Source: Enterocloster asparagiformis (GTDB lineage: Bacteria; Bacillota; Clostridia; Lachnospirales; Lachnospiraceae). Taken from it: a stretch of 64,000 nt of DNA. The DNA is taken from contig JAGZSY010000011.1 in assembly GCA_018380885.1 (NCBI GenBank), positions 62,001 through 126,000 of the forward strand, written 5' to 3'. Below are positions 43,321 to 52,723 of the stretch, piece after piece. Below the pieces are notes generated by a model. The model saw only the letters and a program-made list of their open reading frames with translations, had not been told where the DNA came from and ran no database searches. How positions within the stretch are numbered: the stretch's first letter is position 1; every line of letters starts with the position of its first letter. A program made the translations under genes and the position numbers.

Positions 43321-43398
43321 GTAGGTTACCTACGCAGAAGCTCCTGTGGAGAAACTTCTACAACTTATCATTATATACTATCAATCGATACATTTCAA
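43321..43398 (-). promoter_or_regulatory. Promoter and leader of the second sigma factor gene
   Basis: Minus strand: -35 TTGAAA (43393-43398), 17-base spacer, -10 TATAAT (43370-43375). The ~70-base leader contains an AGAAG/CTTCT hairpin and the palindrome GTAGGTTACCTAC (43321-43333). The 282-base gap 43293-43574 shows no gene. Confidence 0.75.
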
Positions 43399-43574
43399 CA
43401 TCTTTACGGAAAAAAATGATCAAAATCGACAGAATGCGGCGATTATCCGCGGCGGTCGTCCCTCCGGGCGCTTTTGCGCGCCCTGTCGGTTCCCAAACCG
43501 CCCGTTTGAAGCGGCAACGAACCGGACGCGGCAGGAAACGCGGTCATATTTTTCCAAAAAACGGCTTTGGGGCC

Positions 43575-44477
43575 TCACATCAGCTCGTCGGTTCTGCGCA
43601 GAATCTGTACCTTTTTCTGCAGATTCACGATTTCCACCTCTGTTCTGCTCCCGCCGTACTCGCCGTCCAGCACCCAGTCCACCGGGGCGTCCGAGACCAT
43701 TCTGATCCGGCTTGTCTTAAACTTGTAGACATATTCGTTGGGCTCTTCTTTTAAGAACATGTAGTTGATAATGTTGGTCAAATCCACCGGCGTCCTGGGC
43801 ATGCGGATCAGCAGCACCTCGAATTCGCCGTCGTTTAAGGCCACGGACTGGTTTACAAGCCCCTTGAAGCCGCCCACGCTGATGGTGTTGGTGACCATGC
43901 CGAACACAAAGTCCTCCTCCAGCACCTGGTCGTCCCACTCCACCCGCATATGCCTGGGCTTTAAGCCCGCCAGGCTCTTCACTCCCTCCAGCACATAGGC
44001 GTTGTGGCCCAGCCAGTTCTTCTTGTCCTGAGGCGTGAGATAGGAAACCTCGGTGAACGCGCCGAAGCCGGCGATGTAGACGAAATACTGGTCGCCGCAG
44101 AATCGGCCGATATCGATGGGGTAAGGGCTTCCCTCCACAATCTCGGCGGCCGCATCCTGCATGGCCCTGGGCAGCCCCAGGCTGGCGGCGAAATCGTTGG
44201 TGGACCCGGCCGGAATATAGCCGAGCAGGGGCATATTCTCCAGGTGCATCATACCGGAAACCGCCTCGTTTAACGTGCCGTCACCTCCGCTCACCACCAG
44301 CACGTCCATCCGGTCCCCATAGTCCTTCACCCACTCCACGCAGTCCTTCTGGCTCTGGGTTACATGGACATGGATATCATAGCCGGCTTTCGTGAACGTA
44401 TCCAGGATGCCCATGAGCTGACCCCGGATCTGTTCCTTTCCGGAACGCGGATTGAATATAAACATCAGTTTCTTCAT
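43575..44477 (-). CDS. Diacylglycerol kinase-type lipid kinase (YegS/BmrU family)
   Basis: The start at 44477 (MKKLMFIFNPRSGK) follows AAAGGAGGGA. The 300-residue kinase has the DAGK catalytic pattern NPRSGKEQ at residues 9-16, VSGGDGTLNEAV with the nucleotide-binding GGDGT, GYIPAGSTNDFAASLG, and a C-terminal beta domain with DGEFEVLLIR and VDWVLDGEYGG. It phosphorylates diacylglycerol or a related lipid at the membrane. It follows mutY by 57 bases in the same direction. Confidence 0.9.
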   Translation of the reverse strand: MKKLMFIFNPRSGKEQIRGQLMGILDTFTKAGYDIHVHVTQSQKDCVEWVKDYGDRMDVLVVSGGDGTLNEAVSGMMHLENMPLLGYIPAGSTNDFAASLGLPRAMQDAAAEIVEGSPYPIDIGRFCGDQYFVYIAGFGAFTEVSYLTPQDKKNWLGHNAYVLEGVKSLAGLKPRHMRVEWDDQVLEEDFVFGMVTNTISVGGFKGLVNQSVALNDGEFEVLLIRMPRTPVDLTNIINYMFLKEEPNEYVYKFKTSRIRMVSDAPVDWVLDGEYGGSRTEVEIVNLQKKVQILRRTDELM

Positions 44478-44534
44478 TCCACATTCCCTCCTTTCCAAAG
44501 TATGTCCCCTTTTTCTTCCATTATCCAACAAATC

Positions 44535-45644
44535 CTAAATCAGTTTTGTGTACGCCTTAAATGCGCCCGGCAGCGGATATTTTCCCTTCACCGCCTGGCG
44601 CTCTACAAAGAAAAACGCCCCATCCCCGTCCGTTTCCCCGCCTTCCTTAAGGGACACCGCGTATCCGGCCATGTGCCATTCCACGTGGGTGAAAATGTGC
44701 TTTGCCGCGGGAAGCGGTTCCACGGCCTCCACCAGCTCCGGCTGCAGGCCGAAGGCCTTAATAACCTGTTCCGGCTCCAGATGGCCCGGCGCATTGGGCA
44801 GCTCGTAGAGGGAGGCCAGCAGGCCGGTCTCCGGGCGCTTGTGAATGGCCACCTGGTCCCCTCTGCGGATCAGGCACACGGTCAGTTCCTCCACCTTGCG
44901 CTTCTTCAGCGGGCCGCGCACCGGAATCTCCTTCCACAGCCCCTGCTTTCGCGTCAGGCAGATGGATTCCATGGGACATTCACCGCAGCGCGGCTCCCCG
45001 CCCGGCACGCAGACGATGGCCCCCACCTCGATGAGGCCCTGATTGTACTGGCTGGTGCGCTCCGAGGGCATAACCTCCCTGATCTCCCGCTCCATCCTGG
45101 CCTTGACCGCCGGCTGGCGGATATCTTCCCTGTCTCCCAGCACCCGGGAGATCACCCGCAGCACATTCCCGTCCACCGCCGGAACAGGAATCCCGAAGGC
45201 GATGGAGGCGATGGCCCCCGCGGTGTAGCTCCCGATGCCGGGAAGGTCCAAAAGCGCCTCGTAGGAGGCAGGAAGCGCTCCGCCGTGGCGCTGTTCAATC
45301 ATCAGCGCCGCCTTCTTTAAATTTCTCGCTCTGGTGTAATATCCCAGGCCCTCCCACAGCTTCATCAGGCGGTCATCCTCCACCGCTGCCAGAGCCTGCA
45401 CGGTGGGGAGGGCCGCCATAAAACGTTCAAAATATGGTTTTACCGCCTCAACCCTGGTCTGCTGGAGCATAATCTCCGAAATCCAGACCCTATAGGGCGT
45501 GGGGTCGTCTCGCCAGGGAAGGGACCTGGCATGGTCCTCATACCAGGAAAGCAGCGGCCTGGCCATTGCCCTAAGCCGCTGCTGACGATCTAGCTCATCT
45601 TCTTGTTCCAAGACCTGTATCCGGTCGTACAAATTTTTTATCAT
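44535..45644 (-). CDS. mutY: A/G-specific adenine glycosylase MutY
   Basis: The start ATG at 45644 overlaps the birA stop by one base (TGATG), showing translational coupling. The 369-residue protein has the glycosylase core SEIMLQQTRVEAV with the catalytic Glu, helix-hairpin-helix LPGIGSYTAGAIASIAFG, and VDGNVLRV with the catalytic Asp. The Fe-S site reads C-x7-C-x2-C-x5-C (from CVPGGEPRCGECPMESIC). The C-terminal NUDIX-like domain recognises 8-oxoguanine. It removes adenine mispaired with 8-oxoG. The first spacing in the cluster is one residue longer than usual. Confidence 0.92.
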   Translation of the reverse strand: MIKNLYDRIQVLEQEDELDRQQRLRAMARPLLSWYEDHARSLPWRDDPTPYRVWISEIMLQQTRVEAVKPYFERFMAALPTVQALAAVEDDRLMKLWEGLGYYTRARNLKKAALMIEQRHGGALPASYEALLDLPGIGSYTAGAIASIAFGIPVPAVDGNVLRVISRVLGDREDIRQPAVKARMEREIREVMPSERTSQYNQGLIEVGAIVCVPGGEPRCGECPMESICLTRKQGLWKEIPVRGPLKKRKVEELTVCLIRRGDQVAIHKRPETGLLASLYELPNAPGHLEPEQVIKAFGLQPELVEAVEPLPAAKHIFTHVEWHMAGYAVSLKEGGETDGDGAFFFVERQAVKGKYPLPGAFKAYTKLI

Positions 45645-46627
45645 CACACATACCCGTAAATGCCCCGGACGGAAACCTCGCCCGATATCACAGACTTTAC
45701 CTCTCCTTCGGAACATTTTACCAGGAGAGCGCCCTGGCTGTCAATACCAAGGGCCTCCCCCCGGTATTCGCCCGCCGGGTCCAAGACCCGGACCTGGCGT
45801 CCTGCGTTGGCGGACCAGGCATTATAGGTGTCCACCATGCCCGAGAGATCACCGTCCGCCTCAAACATGGCGTAGTATTTTTCAAAGGCTTTCATCACCG
45901 CGCCGATCAGCGGGCTGCGCTTGACGCTGCACCCCAGCTCCAGCTTGAGGGAGGTGGCTGTCTGGCCCAAATCCCCGGGGAATGCCTCCATATTCACATT
46001 GATCCCGATTCCCACGATCACATAGCGGATCCATTCCGCTTCCGTGCTCATTTCCGTCAGGATGCCCACGGCCTTCTTTCCGTTGCAGACAATGTCGTTG
46101 GGCCACTTGATCACGGCCTCCAGGCCGGTGATATGGCGGATGGCCTCCGCCACCGCCATAGCCGCCACCAGGGTCAGCATGGAGGCGCTCTGGGGCTCCA
46201 TATCCGGCCGCAGGATCAGGGTCATCCAAATCCCCGTGCCGTCCGGCGCCTCCCAGTGGCGCCCCCGCCGGCCCTTTCCGGCCGTCTGGCTGTCCGCCAC
46301 TACCAGGGTTCCGTGGGGCGCGCCCTCCTCGGCCAGCTGCCTGGCCCTGTTGTTGGTGGAGTCCGTGCTGTCGTAATACACCAGATTGGAACCGGCCCAA
46401 TCGGAGTCCATACTGCTCTCCAGCTCGGCCCGGGTGATCACATCCGCTCCCTGTACCAGCCGGTATCCCTTGTTTCGCACAGCCTGGATCTCATACCCTT
46501 CTTCCTTTAGCTGCCCGATGGTTTTCCACACCGCTGTCCGGGATACCCCCAGCCGGTCGCAGAGCTGCTGGCCGGAGAGATACCCCTTCGACTCCCGCAG
46601 CATTTTCAAAATCTCTGTTTTCATCAC
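45644..46627 (-). CDS. birA: Biotin operon repressor / biotin-protein ligase BirA
   Basis: The 327-residue bifunctional protein has an N-terminal winged helix (YLSGQQLCDRLGVSRTAVWK), followed by the ligase domain with the biotin/ATP loop TAGKGRRGRHWEAPDG and VIKWPNDIVCNGKKAVGIL containing the catalytic Lys, and a C-terminal SH3-like domain with VLDPAGEYRGEALGID. It attaches biotin to carboxylases and can repress biotin genes. No bio gene or clear BirA operator is seen here. It follows the small membrane protein gene by 5 bases. Confidence 0.93.
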   Translation of the reverse strand: MMKTEILKMLRESKGYLSGQQLCDRLGVSRTAVWKTIGQLKEEGYEIQAVRNKGYRLVQGADVITRAELESSMDSDWAGSNLVYYDSTDSTNNRARQLAEEGAPHGTLVVADSQTAGKGRRGRHWEAPDGTGIWMTLILRPDMEPQSASMLTLVAAMAVAEAIRHITGLEAVIKWPNDIVCNGKKAVGILTEMSTEAEWIRYVIVGIGINVNMEAFPGDLGQTATSLKLELGCSVKRSPLIGAVMKAFEKYYAMFEADGDLSGMVDTYNAWSANAGRQVRVLDPAGEYRGEALGIDSQGALLVKCSEGEVKSVISGEVSVRGIYGYV

Positions 46628-46632
46628 TTATC

Positions 46633-46938
46633 TTACCCCCAGATACTGATGGCACTGAGCACTCCCACAGCGGCTAAGGCCACTGTGAGCAGAATGTGTA
46701 AAATGCCCGTTCTGCGCTTTTTCTTGTCATGTCCCTGGGTCTTTAGCTCAAACACGCCGCTGACCGCGTTCAGCGCGGCAGCCAGAAAAAACACCAGTGG
46801 GAAGAGCACCTCATGGCCCTCCGGGTTGATAAACGAAAGCAGTCCAAGGACTACGACTAAAATTCCTACGATCAGGTGGAACACATCCAGAAATACGCCT
46901 GAATGCCGTTCCCCCCTCCTCGGCTGTGAATGCATCAT
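46633..46938 (-). CDS. Small membrane protein of unknown function
   Basis: The 101-residue protein has three hydrophobic helices (LDVFHLIVGILVVVLGLLSF, VLFPLVFFLAAALNAVSGVF and ILHILLTVALAAVGVLSAI), with a basic loop HDKKKRR between the second and third. It has no known catalytic motif. The gene lies 6 bases after argF and 5 before birA, so it is part of the argF-birA-mutY run. It might be a DUF308/DUF6637-like protein; I do not recognise a function. Confidence 0.65.
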   Translation of the reverse strand: MMHSQPRRGERHSGVFLDVFHLIVGILVVVLGLLSFINPEGHEVLFPLVFFLAAALNAVSGVFELKTQGHDKKKRRTGILHILLTVALAAVGVLSAISIWG

Positions 46939-46944
46939 ATAATA

Positions 46945-47934
46945 TTATTCTCCCAATGTTGCCAGCATCACCGCTTTTATGGTGTGCATGCGGTTTTCCG
47001 CCTCGTCGAACACCACCGACTGAGGGGATTCAAATACTTCATCTGTCACTTCCAGTTCCGTTACATGAAAACGCTCGCCCATCTCCTTGCCGATCTTTGT
47101 CTTGAGATCGTGGAATGAGGGCAGGCAGTGGAGGAAAATAGCCTGAGGGCCCGCAGCGTCCATCACGGCCTTTGTCACCTTGTAGGGCGTCAGGTCATGA
47201 ATCCGCTCCTCCCAGACCTCGTCCGGCTCTCCCATGGAAACCCACACGTCGGTGTCGATCACGTCCGCGCCCTTCACAGCGCTGTCCACATCCTCGGTCA
47301 GGGTCACGGAGCCGCCGCTCTGCTGTGCGAACGCCTGACACTCCGCCACCAGCTCGGGGGATGGGAAATACTTTTTCGGCGCGCAGGCCACAAAGTGCAT
47401 ACCCACCTTAGCGCAGGCGATCATCAGGGCATTGCCCATATTGTAGCGGGCGTCGCCCATGTAAACCAGCTTTACGCCCTTTAAATGTCCCAGGTGCTCC
47501 CGGATGGTCAAAAGATCCGCCAGCATCTGCGTGGGGTGGTCCTCGTTGGTCAGGCCGTTCCACACCGGCACGCCCGCGTATTTAGCCAGCTCCTCCACAA
47601 TCTCCTGGCCAAAGCCGCGGTACTCGATGCCCTCGTACATTCCTCCCAGAACCCGGGCCGTGTCCGCGATGCTCTCCTTCTTGCCGATCTGCGAGCCGGA
47701 CGGATCCAGATATGTAGTGCCCATTCCCAGGTCGTGGGCGGCCACCTCGAAGGCGCAGCGCGTTCTGGTACTGGTTTTCTCAAAGATCAGGGCCACATTC
47801 TTCCCCTTCAGCGTATCCACGAGAACACCGTTTTTCTTCTTCTCCTTCAGCTCTGCCGACAGGTCCAGCAGGTAGAGAATCTCCTCTTCCGTGTAATCCT
47901 TTAATGTCAAAAAATGCCTTCCTTTTAAGTTCAT
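46945..47934 (-). CDS. argF: Ornithine carbamoyltransferase
   Basis: The 329-residue enzyme has the carbamoyl-phosphate motif [13 protein letters not shown] at residues 51-63, [28 protein letters not shown] and the ornithine-site motif HCLPSFHD, in which Ser replaces the usual Ala. It joins carbamoyl phosphate and ornithine to citrulline in arginine synthesis, or works in reverse in arginine breakdown. No other arg gene is close. The AT-rich region upstream (47941-48010) holds a palindrome resembling an ArgR box. Confidence 0.93.
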   Translation of the reverse strand: MNLKGRHFLTLKDYTEEEILYLLDLSAELKEKKKNGVLVDTLKGKNVALIFEKTSTRTRCAFEVAAHDLGMGTTYLDPSGSQIGKKESIADTARVLGGMYEGIEYRGFGQEIVEELAKYAGVPVWNGLTNEDHPTQMLADLLTIREHLGHLKGVKLVYMGDARYNMGNALMIACAKVGMHFVACAPKKYFPSPELVAECQAFAQQSGGSVTLTEDVDSAVKGADVIDTDVWVSMGEPDEVWEERIHDLTPYKVTKAVMDAAGPQAIFLHCLPSFHDLKTKIGKEMGERFHVTELEVTDEVFESPQSVVFDEAENRMHTIKAVMLATLGE

Positions 47935-47981
47935 GGCCGCTTCCTCCGCTTTTTTATAGTATTGTATATTTATTAATTATT

Positions 47982-47995
47982 TATAAATATTTATA
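47982..47995. promoter_or_regulatory. Candidate ArgR box upstream of argF
   Basis: The perfect 14-bp palindrome TATAAATATTTATA lies about 50 bases before the argF start in an AT-rich stretch; it resembles the TGAATAWWTATTCA-type ArgR operator at only a general level, so the call is weak. Confidence 0.35.
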
Positions 47996-48142
47996 CTATA
48001 ATTTACTACAGGAGCAGCCGGATGTCAAGGGATTAGATTGCATATTTTTTCAATTTTTAGCTTTTTTACTACTAAATATACACTCTATACAAGTCTTAAT
48101 CGCGGCACTTTTTCCTATAAAATCGAGATTTTCGGCGTTATA

Positions 48143-49297
48143 TCAAATATTTACGTCATGAATATTCAAAACCTTCCGCCCGGCCTTCCGGTGAATGATC
48201 CTCAAAAGCTCATCCACCTGATATACCTTGAACCTGCTGATGCGGTACTGCCTGGCAAGCTCCTCCAGCAGGGATAAGTACAGCTCCTTGTAATCCCAGC
48301 CCTCTTTCAGCTTAAGCTCCCGGGCCAGCCCCGGCAGCAGCGTCTCCGTGTAGTACCGGTAGCCGGCGGGAATGCGGCTGATCTCCTCCTCCAGGTCCGG
48401 CTTTAAATAGGACAGGAGCTGCAAAAGCTCGGACATCATTTTGTCAAAATAGTAGGGCTCCCCGGCGGGGGCGTCGATGTAGTACACGCGCCCGGCCAGC
48501 CCGTACAGCATGCGCTTGGCGTCAAAATAGCCCAGCACCATGTTCCGCCTGGCCCGCCGGCGGTCAAATTCCAGGATACCGCCCAGGTCCTGGCGGGGAT
48601 AAATGTGATACAGGTTCACATCCTCCGGGACCTTAAGACGGCGCTCCGTGTCCACGCCCAGACCGTAAATGCGCACCACGATGATATCCTGATAGCCGTG
48701 GTCCATGAGCACATCCACCGGCACGTTGTTCACGCCGCCTCCGTCCATATAGAGCTTTCCGCCCAGCCGCTCCGGGCGGAAGCCGATCAGGTACGCGCTG
48801 GCCATCAGCATGTCGCCGATCTCGCCCTCAGGGGTCTCCTTGACATTGACCACCAGGGGCTGGCGGTCCGAGACGGAGTAGGTCACCACGTAGAGATCCC
48901 TGGGCGAGCTGCGTATCCGCTCCTCGTCCACCATCTCGTCGATCAGGCCCATGAGCGGGGCGATGTCAAAGCCCCTGTCCTTCAGCAGGCGGGTCCCCCC
49001 GGCAATGAGGTCGGGCAGATTTTTCAGGCTGAAGTTCTTGATTTGTTCCATCAGGGATTCGTCCACATCCATCACCCTGGAATAGCTGATATTTTCCCAA
49101 ATCTGTTCGGCCTTGGAGAAATCGTCCATACAGATCAGCGCGCCGTTGAGAGCGCCCACCGAGGTGCCAGCCACGCCCTTAATGCGGATGCCCGCTTCCT
49201 TCAAAGCCTTCCACGCGCCCACCTGGTAAGCGCCCTTGGCGCCTCCGCCCTCCAGGACGATGCCGTATTCCTTATTCAAATCCAGTTGTAGCTCCAT
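48143..49297 (-). CDS. Patatin-like phospholipase
   Basis: The start at 49297 (MELQLDLNKEYG) follows GGAGGGGAGG. The 384-residue protein has the oxyanion motif EGGGAKGAYQVGAWKAL, the nucleophile motif GTSVG at about residue 48, and the catalytic Asp in DGGGVNNVP (the last part DGGG rather than DGG/A-x). It probably hydrolyses acyl lipids in the cytoplasm or at the inner membrane. The C-terminal ~140 residues form a helical region of unknown role. Its start overlaps the end of the upstream NfeD-like reading frame by 26 bases. Confidence 0.88.
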   Translation of the reverse strand: MELQLDLNKEYGIVLEGGGAKGAYQVGAWKALKEAGIRIKGVAGTSVGALNGALICMDDFSKAEQIWENISYSRVMDVDESLMEQIKNFSLKNLPDLIAGGTRLLKDRGFDIAPLMGLIDEMVDEERIRSSPRDLYVVTYSVSDRQPLVVNVKETPEGEIGDMLMASAYLIGFRPERLGGKLYMDGGGVNNVPVDVLMDHGYQDIIVVRIYGLGVDTERRLKVPEDVNLYHIYPRQDLGGILEFDRRRARRNMVLGYFDAKRMLYGLAGRVYYIDAPAGEPYYFDKMMSELLQLLSYLKPDLEEEISRIPAGYRYYTETLLPGLARELKLKEGWDYKELYLSLLEELARQYRISRFKVYQVDELLRIIHRKAGRKVLNIHDVNI

Positions 49298-49550
49298 GCA
49301 TCCTCCCCTCCCTGCGGCGTCTGCCGTCTGCGGCCCGGTGCGCCAGAACCGCCGCCGGCCGGACTGCAATAAGCAGCAGAAACGAGACTGCCACAAAACA
49401 CATCAGCTGTGCGCGGGTTCCGGCGCACAGCCAGGCGGCCGCGGCCGCGGCAAATGCTCCGCCCGCAAACCATAGGGTCGTCAGGGACCTCTGGGCGATC
49501 TCCAGTCCCAGAAGCGCCAGAAACACCGTCATCCAAGCGATTACCGCCAT
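49272..49550 (-). CDS. NfeD-like membrane protein (short, lacking the OB-fold domain)
   Basis: The 92-residue protein has four hydrophobic segments and the NfeD membrane-domain pattern SLTTLWFAGGAFAAAAAAWL and CFVAVSFLLLIAVRP. The C-terminal soluble OB-fold domain found in full NfeD (about 150 residues) is missing. It ends inside the patatin gene, by 26 bases. A ribosome site AGGAGTG precedes the ATG. NfeD proteins accompany stomatin-like partners in membrane quality control; no such partner is visible. It may be a shortened functional form. Confidence 0.6.
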   Translation of the reverse strand: MAVIAWMTVFLALLGLEIAQRSLTTLWFAGGAFAAAAAAWLCAGTRAQLMCFVAVSFLLLIAVRPAAVLAHRAADGRRRREGRMHGATTGFE

Positions 49551-49698
49551 TTTTTGTTACACTCCTTCCGCAAATCTGATCCACAGATGCGCCCAGAACA
49601 GCAGAACGCGGGAAAACACCCGCAGGCTGGCCCGTTTTCTCATTCTGCGCGGACATCTATGTATGCATAAATACGGAATATAGGCGCCGGAAACGCTT

Positions 49699-50502
49699 TT
49701 ATCCCCGGCTGCCGCCGCGCCTCTGACGGGCCGCTTCAAACATCAGTACCGAGGAAGCCACCGCCGCGTTGAGTGACTCCACCTTTCCCGCCATGGGGAT
49801 CTTCACATAGCAGTCCGCCATGGCCGCCGTGTCCTCGGTCAGGCCCGCGGCTTCGTTTCCGATCAGAAAGCCGGTATTACCAGTATAGTCCTCCTGGTCG
49901 TAATTATTCGTCCCCCTTAGATGGGCTGCGAACAGCCGGACTCCCGAGGACTTGATCCGCGCCAGGGCCGTGCCCAAATCGTCCACGTACACAAAGGGCA
50001 CGCGGAGGATGGAGCCCATGGTGGAACGGATCACCTTGGGATTGTAGATGTCGGCCGTATCCCGGTTCATCACCACTCCGGTGATTCCCGCTCCCTCTCC
50101 GGCCCGCAGGATGGTGCCCAGATTGCCCGGGTCCTGAAGGGTTTCCAGGATCATCAGGCAGGCGGGGACCGATTGCCCGCCCGCCTGGGGCAGCAGCTCC
50201 TCCAGGCGATAATGCCGCTGCTTTACCACCGCCAGCACGCCCTGGGGCGTCCTGGTGTCCGCCATGTAGTCCATCACCGCGCCGGTGACCGTCTCGTGGG
50301 GAAATCCCGCCAGCCACCGGCGGTTTTCCGCCGTGCCTGCAAATTCCTCCGTCACAAAGAGCAGCTCCACCTGGTCCGGCGACAACTCCCGGCACATGCG
50401 CAGGCCCTCCGCCACATAGCGTTTTTCCTCCCGCCGGGCCTTGGCCTTGGTCCGCAGGTTCACAACCCGCTTGATCTGTTTATTGCTCGTGCTGCCAATC
50501 AT
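49699..50502 (-). CDS. SpoU/TrmH-family RNA 2'-O-methyltransferase (RlmB/YsgA-like)
   Basis: The 267-residue protein has an N-terminal substrate-binding region (RTKAKARREEKRYVAEGLRM) and the SPOUT knot motifs: LETLQDPGNLGTILRAGEGA with the conserved Asn/Arg, GFLIGNEAAGL, and the closing IPMAGKVESLNAAVASSVLMF. It uses S-adenosylmethionine to 2'-O-methylate rRNA or tRNA. Its start codon overlaps the nadE stop by 4 bases, so the two are coupled. Confidence 0.9.
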   Translation of the reverse strand: MIGSTSNKQIKRVVNLRTKAKARREEKRYVAEGLRMCRELSPDQVELLFVTEEFAGTAENRRWLAGFPHETVTGAVMDYMADTRTPQGVLAVVKQRHYRLEELLPQAGGQSVPACLMILETLQDPGNLGTILRAGEGAGITGVVMNRDTADIYNPKVIRSTMGSILRVPFVYVDDLGTALARIKSSGVRLFAAHLRGTNNYDQEDYTGNTGFLIGNEAAGLTEDTAAMADCYVKIPMAGKVESLNAAVASSVLMFEAARQRRGGSRG

Positions 50503-52448
50503 GTCCCGCTCTCCTGTACATTAATCTGTTCCAGCTCCTCCAGCCAGAGGCGGCTGCAGGCATCGCTGGGCATCCGCAGATCTCCCCTGGGCGACACGGC
50601 CACCGAGCCCACCTTGGGGCCGTCCGGCAGACAGGACCGCTTGAACTGCTGGGAGAAGAACCGGCGGTAGAACACCCGCAGCCACTTGTAAATCACCTCC
50701 GCCTCGTACTGTCCCGCAAAGGCTTTGAGCGCCATGCGGTAAATCTTGGAGGGCGCGTAGCCAAAGCGCAGGATGTAGTAGAGGAAAAAATCGTGAAGCT
50801 CGTAGGGTCCCACCAAATCTTCTGTTTTCTGGGCGATCTCGCCGTCCTTGGGCGGCAGCAGCTCCGGGCTCACAGGCGTGTCCAGCACGTCGTAGAGCAC
50901 GTCCGCCAGCTCCTTCTCGCCACAGGTGTCCGCGTAGTAGCGCACCAGATGGCGCACCAGCGTCTTGGGCACGGAGGCGTTGACGCCGTACATGGACATG
51001 TGGTCCCCGTTGTAGGTGGCCCAGCCCAAAGCCAGCTCGGACATGTCGCCGGTTCCCACCACCATGCCGCCCACCTGATTGGCCACATCCATGAGAATCT
51101 GGGTCCGCTCCCTGGCCTGGCCGTTCTCATATGTCACATCGTGGTTTTCCAGATCCTGCCCGATGTCCTCAAAATGACTGGTCACGGACCTGCGGATGTT
51201 GATCTCCCGCAGGGAGGCGCCCACCCGCTCCGTCATGGTACAGGCATTGCTGTAGGTCCGGTCCGTGGTTCCGAAGCAGGGCATGGTCACGCAGCAAATC
51301 TGCTTCCTGGGCAGACCCAGCATGTCGAAGGCCCGCACCGTCACCAACAGCGCCAGGGTGGAATCCAGGCCGCCGGAGATACCGATCACCGCGTGTTTAC
51401 AGTTGGTGTGCTCCAGGCGTTTTTTCAAGCCCATGGCCTGGATGGAGAGTATCTCCTCGCAGCGGCGGCTGCGCTGGTGCGCATCTCCGGGCACAAAGGG
51501 CGCGGGGTCCACAGCGCGCAGCAGCCCGTTACCATTGTCCGGGGACTCGAAGGAAAACTCCACCACCTGGTAGCCGTTCTCCCGGCGAAGCTCCTCACCG
51601 GCCGGGAAAGTGGTCATCCTGCGCCGTTCCCCGGTCAGCCGCTCCAAATCCAAATCCCCGTAAATCGTCTCATTGACGAATCTGCGGGACTGGGCCAGGC
51701 AGGTGCCGTTCTCCGCGATCATGTTCTGGCCTCCGAACACCAGGTCCTGGGTGGACTCACCGTCCCCGGCGTTGGCGTACACGTAGCCGCAGACCAGCCG
51801 GGCCGCCTGTCCGCAGATCAGTTCCCGGCGGTAGGTATCCTTGCCCGTGGTCTCATCGCTGGCCGAGCAGTTGACGATCACCGTGGCCCCGGCCATGCAG
51901 TGGCGGATGCTGGGCGGGCAGGGAACCCACACGTCCTCGCAAATCTCGGCTCCCACCACAAGGCCCGGTATGTCCCGGCAGGAGAACAGAAGGTTGGTGC
52001 CCATGGGCACTGTTTCCCCCTCCCACCGCACCTCCACCGGCACGTCATTTCCGGGGCAGAAATGGCGGGCCTCATAAAATTCCTGGTAATTGGGCAGATT
52101 TTTCTTGGGCACCAGGCCCAGGAGCTTCCCGTCCTTCACCGCGGCCGCCGTGTTGTACAGCTTGCCGCCCCGCTCCCAGGGCAGCCCGAGAAACACCAGC
52201 ATATCCTTCCCGGCCGTGGCCCTGACCACCTGCTTTAACGCCTCCACGGCTCCGTCTAACAGCGTCTGCTGCGAGAACAGGTCGCCGCAGGTGTAGGCTG
52301 TGAGGCACAGCTCCGGGAACACCATAATCTTTGCGCCCTTCCCATACCCCTCTTCCAGCAGCCGGATGACCTGCTCCCCGTTAAACACGGTGTCTGCCAC
52401 CCGGACCTTTGGTGTCGCCGCTGCGACACGGATGAATCCATCTCTCAT
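50499..52448 (-). CDS. nadE: Glutamine-dependent NAD+ synthetase
   Basis: I place the start at 52448 (MRDGFIRVAAATP), since GGAGG lies 11 bases before it; an in-frame ATG 18 bases earlier overlaps that site. The 649-residue enzyme has an N-terminal nitrilase-type glutaminase (VFPELCLTAYTCGD, and GAEICEDVW with the nucleophile Cys) and a C-terminal synthetase with P-loop IGISGGLDSTLALLV. It amidates deamido-NAD with ammonia from glutamine. Both domains look intact. Confidence 0.93.
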   Translation of the reverse strand: MRDGFIRVAAATPKVRVADTVFNGEQVIRLLEEGYGKGAKIMVFPELCLTAYTCGDLFSQQTLLDGAVEALKQVVRATAGKDMLVFLGLPWERGGKLYNTAAAVKDGKLLGLVPKKNLPNYQEFYEARHFCPGNDVPVEVRWEGETVPMGTNLLFSCRDIPGLVVGAEICEDVWVPCPPSIRHCMAGATVIVNCSASDETTGKDTYRRELICGQAARLVCGYVYANAGDGESTQDLVFGGQNMIAENGTCLAQSRRFVNETIYGDLDLERLTGERRRMTTFPAGEELRRENGYQVVEFSFESPDNGNGLLRAVDPAPFVPGDAHQRSRRCEEILSIQAMGLKKRLEHTNCKHAVIGISGGLDSTLALLVTVRAFDMLGLPRKQICCVTMPCFGTTDRTYSNACTMTERVGASLREINIRRSVTSHFEDIGQDLENHDVTYENGQARERTQILMDVANQVGGMVVGTGDMSELALGWATYNGDHMSMYGVNASVPKTLVRHLVRYYADTCGEKELADVLYDVLDTPVSPELLPPKDGEIAQKTEDLVGPYELHDFFLYYILRFGYAPSKIYRMALKAFAGQYEAEVIYKWLRVFYRRFFSQQFKRSCLPDGPKVGSVAVSPRGDLRMPSDACSRLWLEELEQINVQESGT

Positions 52449-52723
52449 ATCTATCGTTGCCTCCATCTATCTGCTTGTCCGCCGGCCGGTTGGGCCGGCC
52501 TCCTTCCTCCTGACAGCCGGAACATTTCCGGCGCGATGTAATGAATGTACGGTGACAATGCCTCCGGACATGGCGTCCCGGCGCGTTATCATGTCTGACG
52601 ACATTATATCATTATCCTCCCCAAAAACAAAGGCGTGATTTACATTTTGGGAAAAATGATGTACATTGGATACTGTAAAAAATATACGTCGTGCCATTTG
52701 ACGACAGGCAAAAGGAGAACAGC

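Noticed and set aside
49557..49739. 60-codon minus-strand frame between the methyltransferase and NfeD-like genes
   Set aside because: It overlaps the methyltransferase end, lacks a good ribosome site and has a basic, low-information sequence; the last 28 codons could be a small membrane peptide but this is too weak to call.
50793..52238. 481-codon plus-strand open frame antisense to nadE
   Set aside because: Runs exactly opposite a clear NAD synthetase, is His/Gly/Val/Gln-rich and resembles no protein family.
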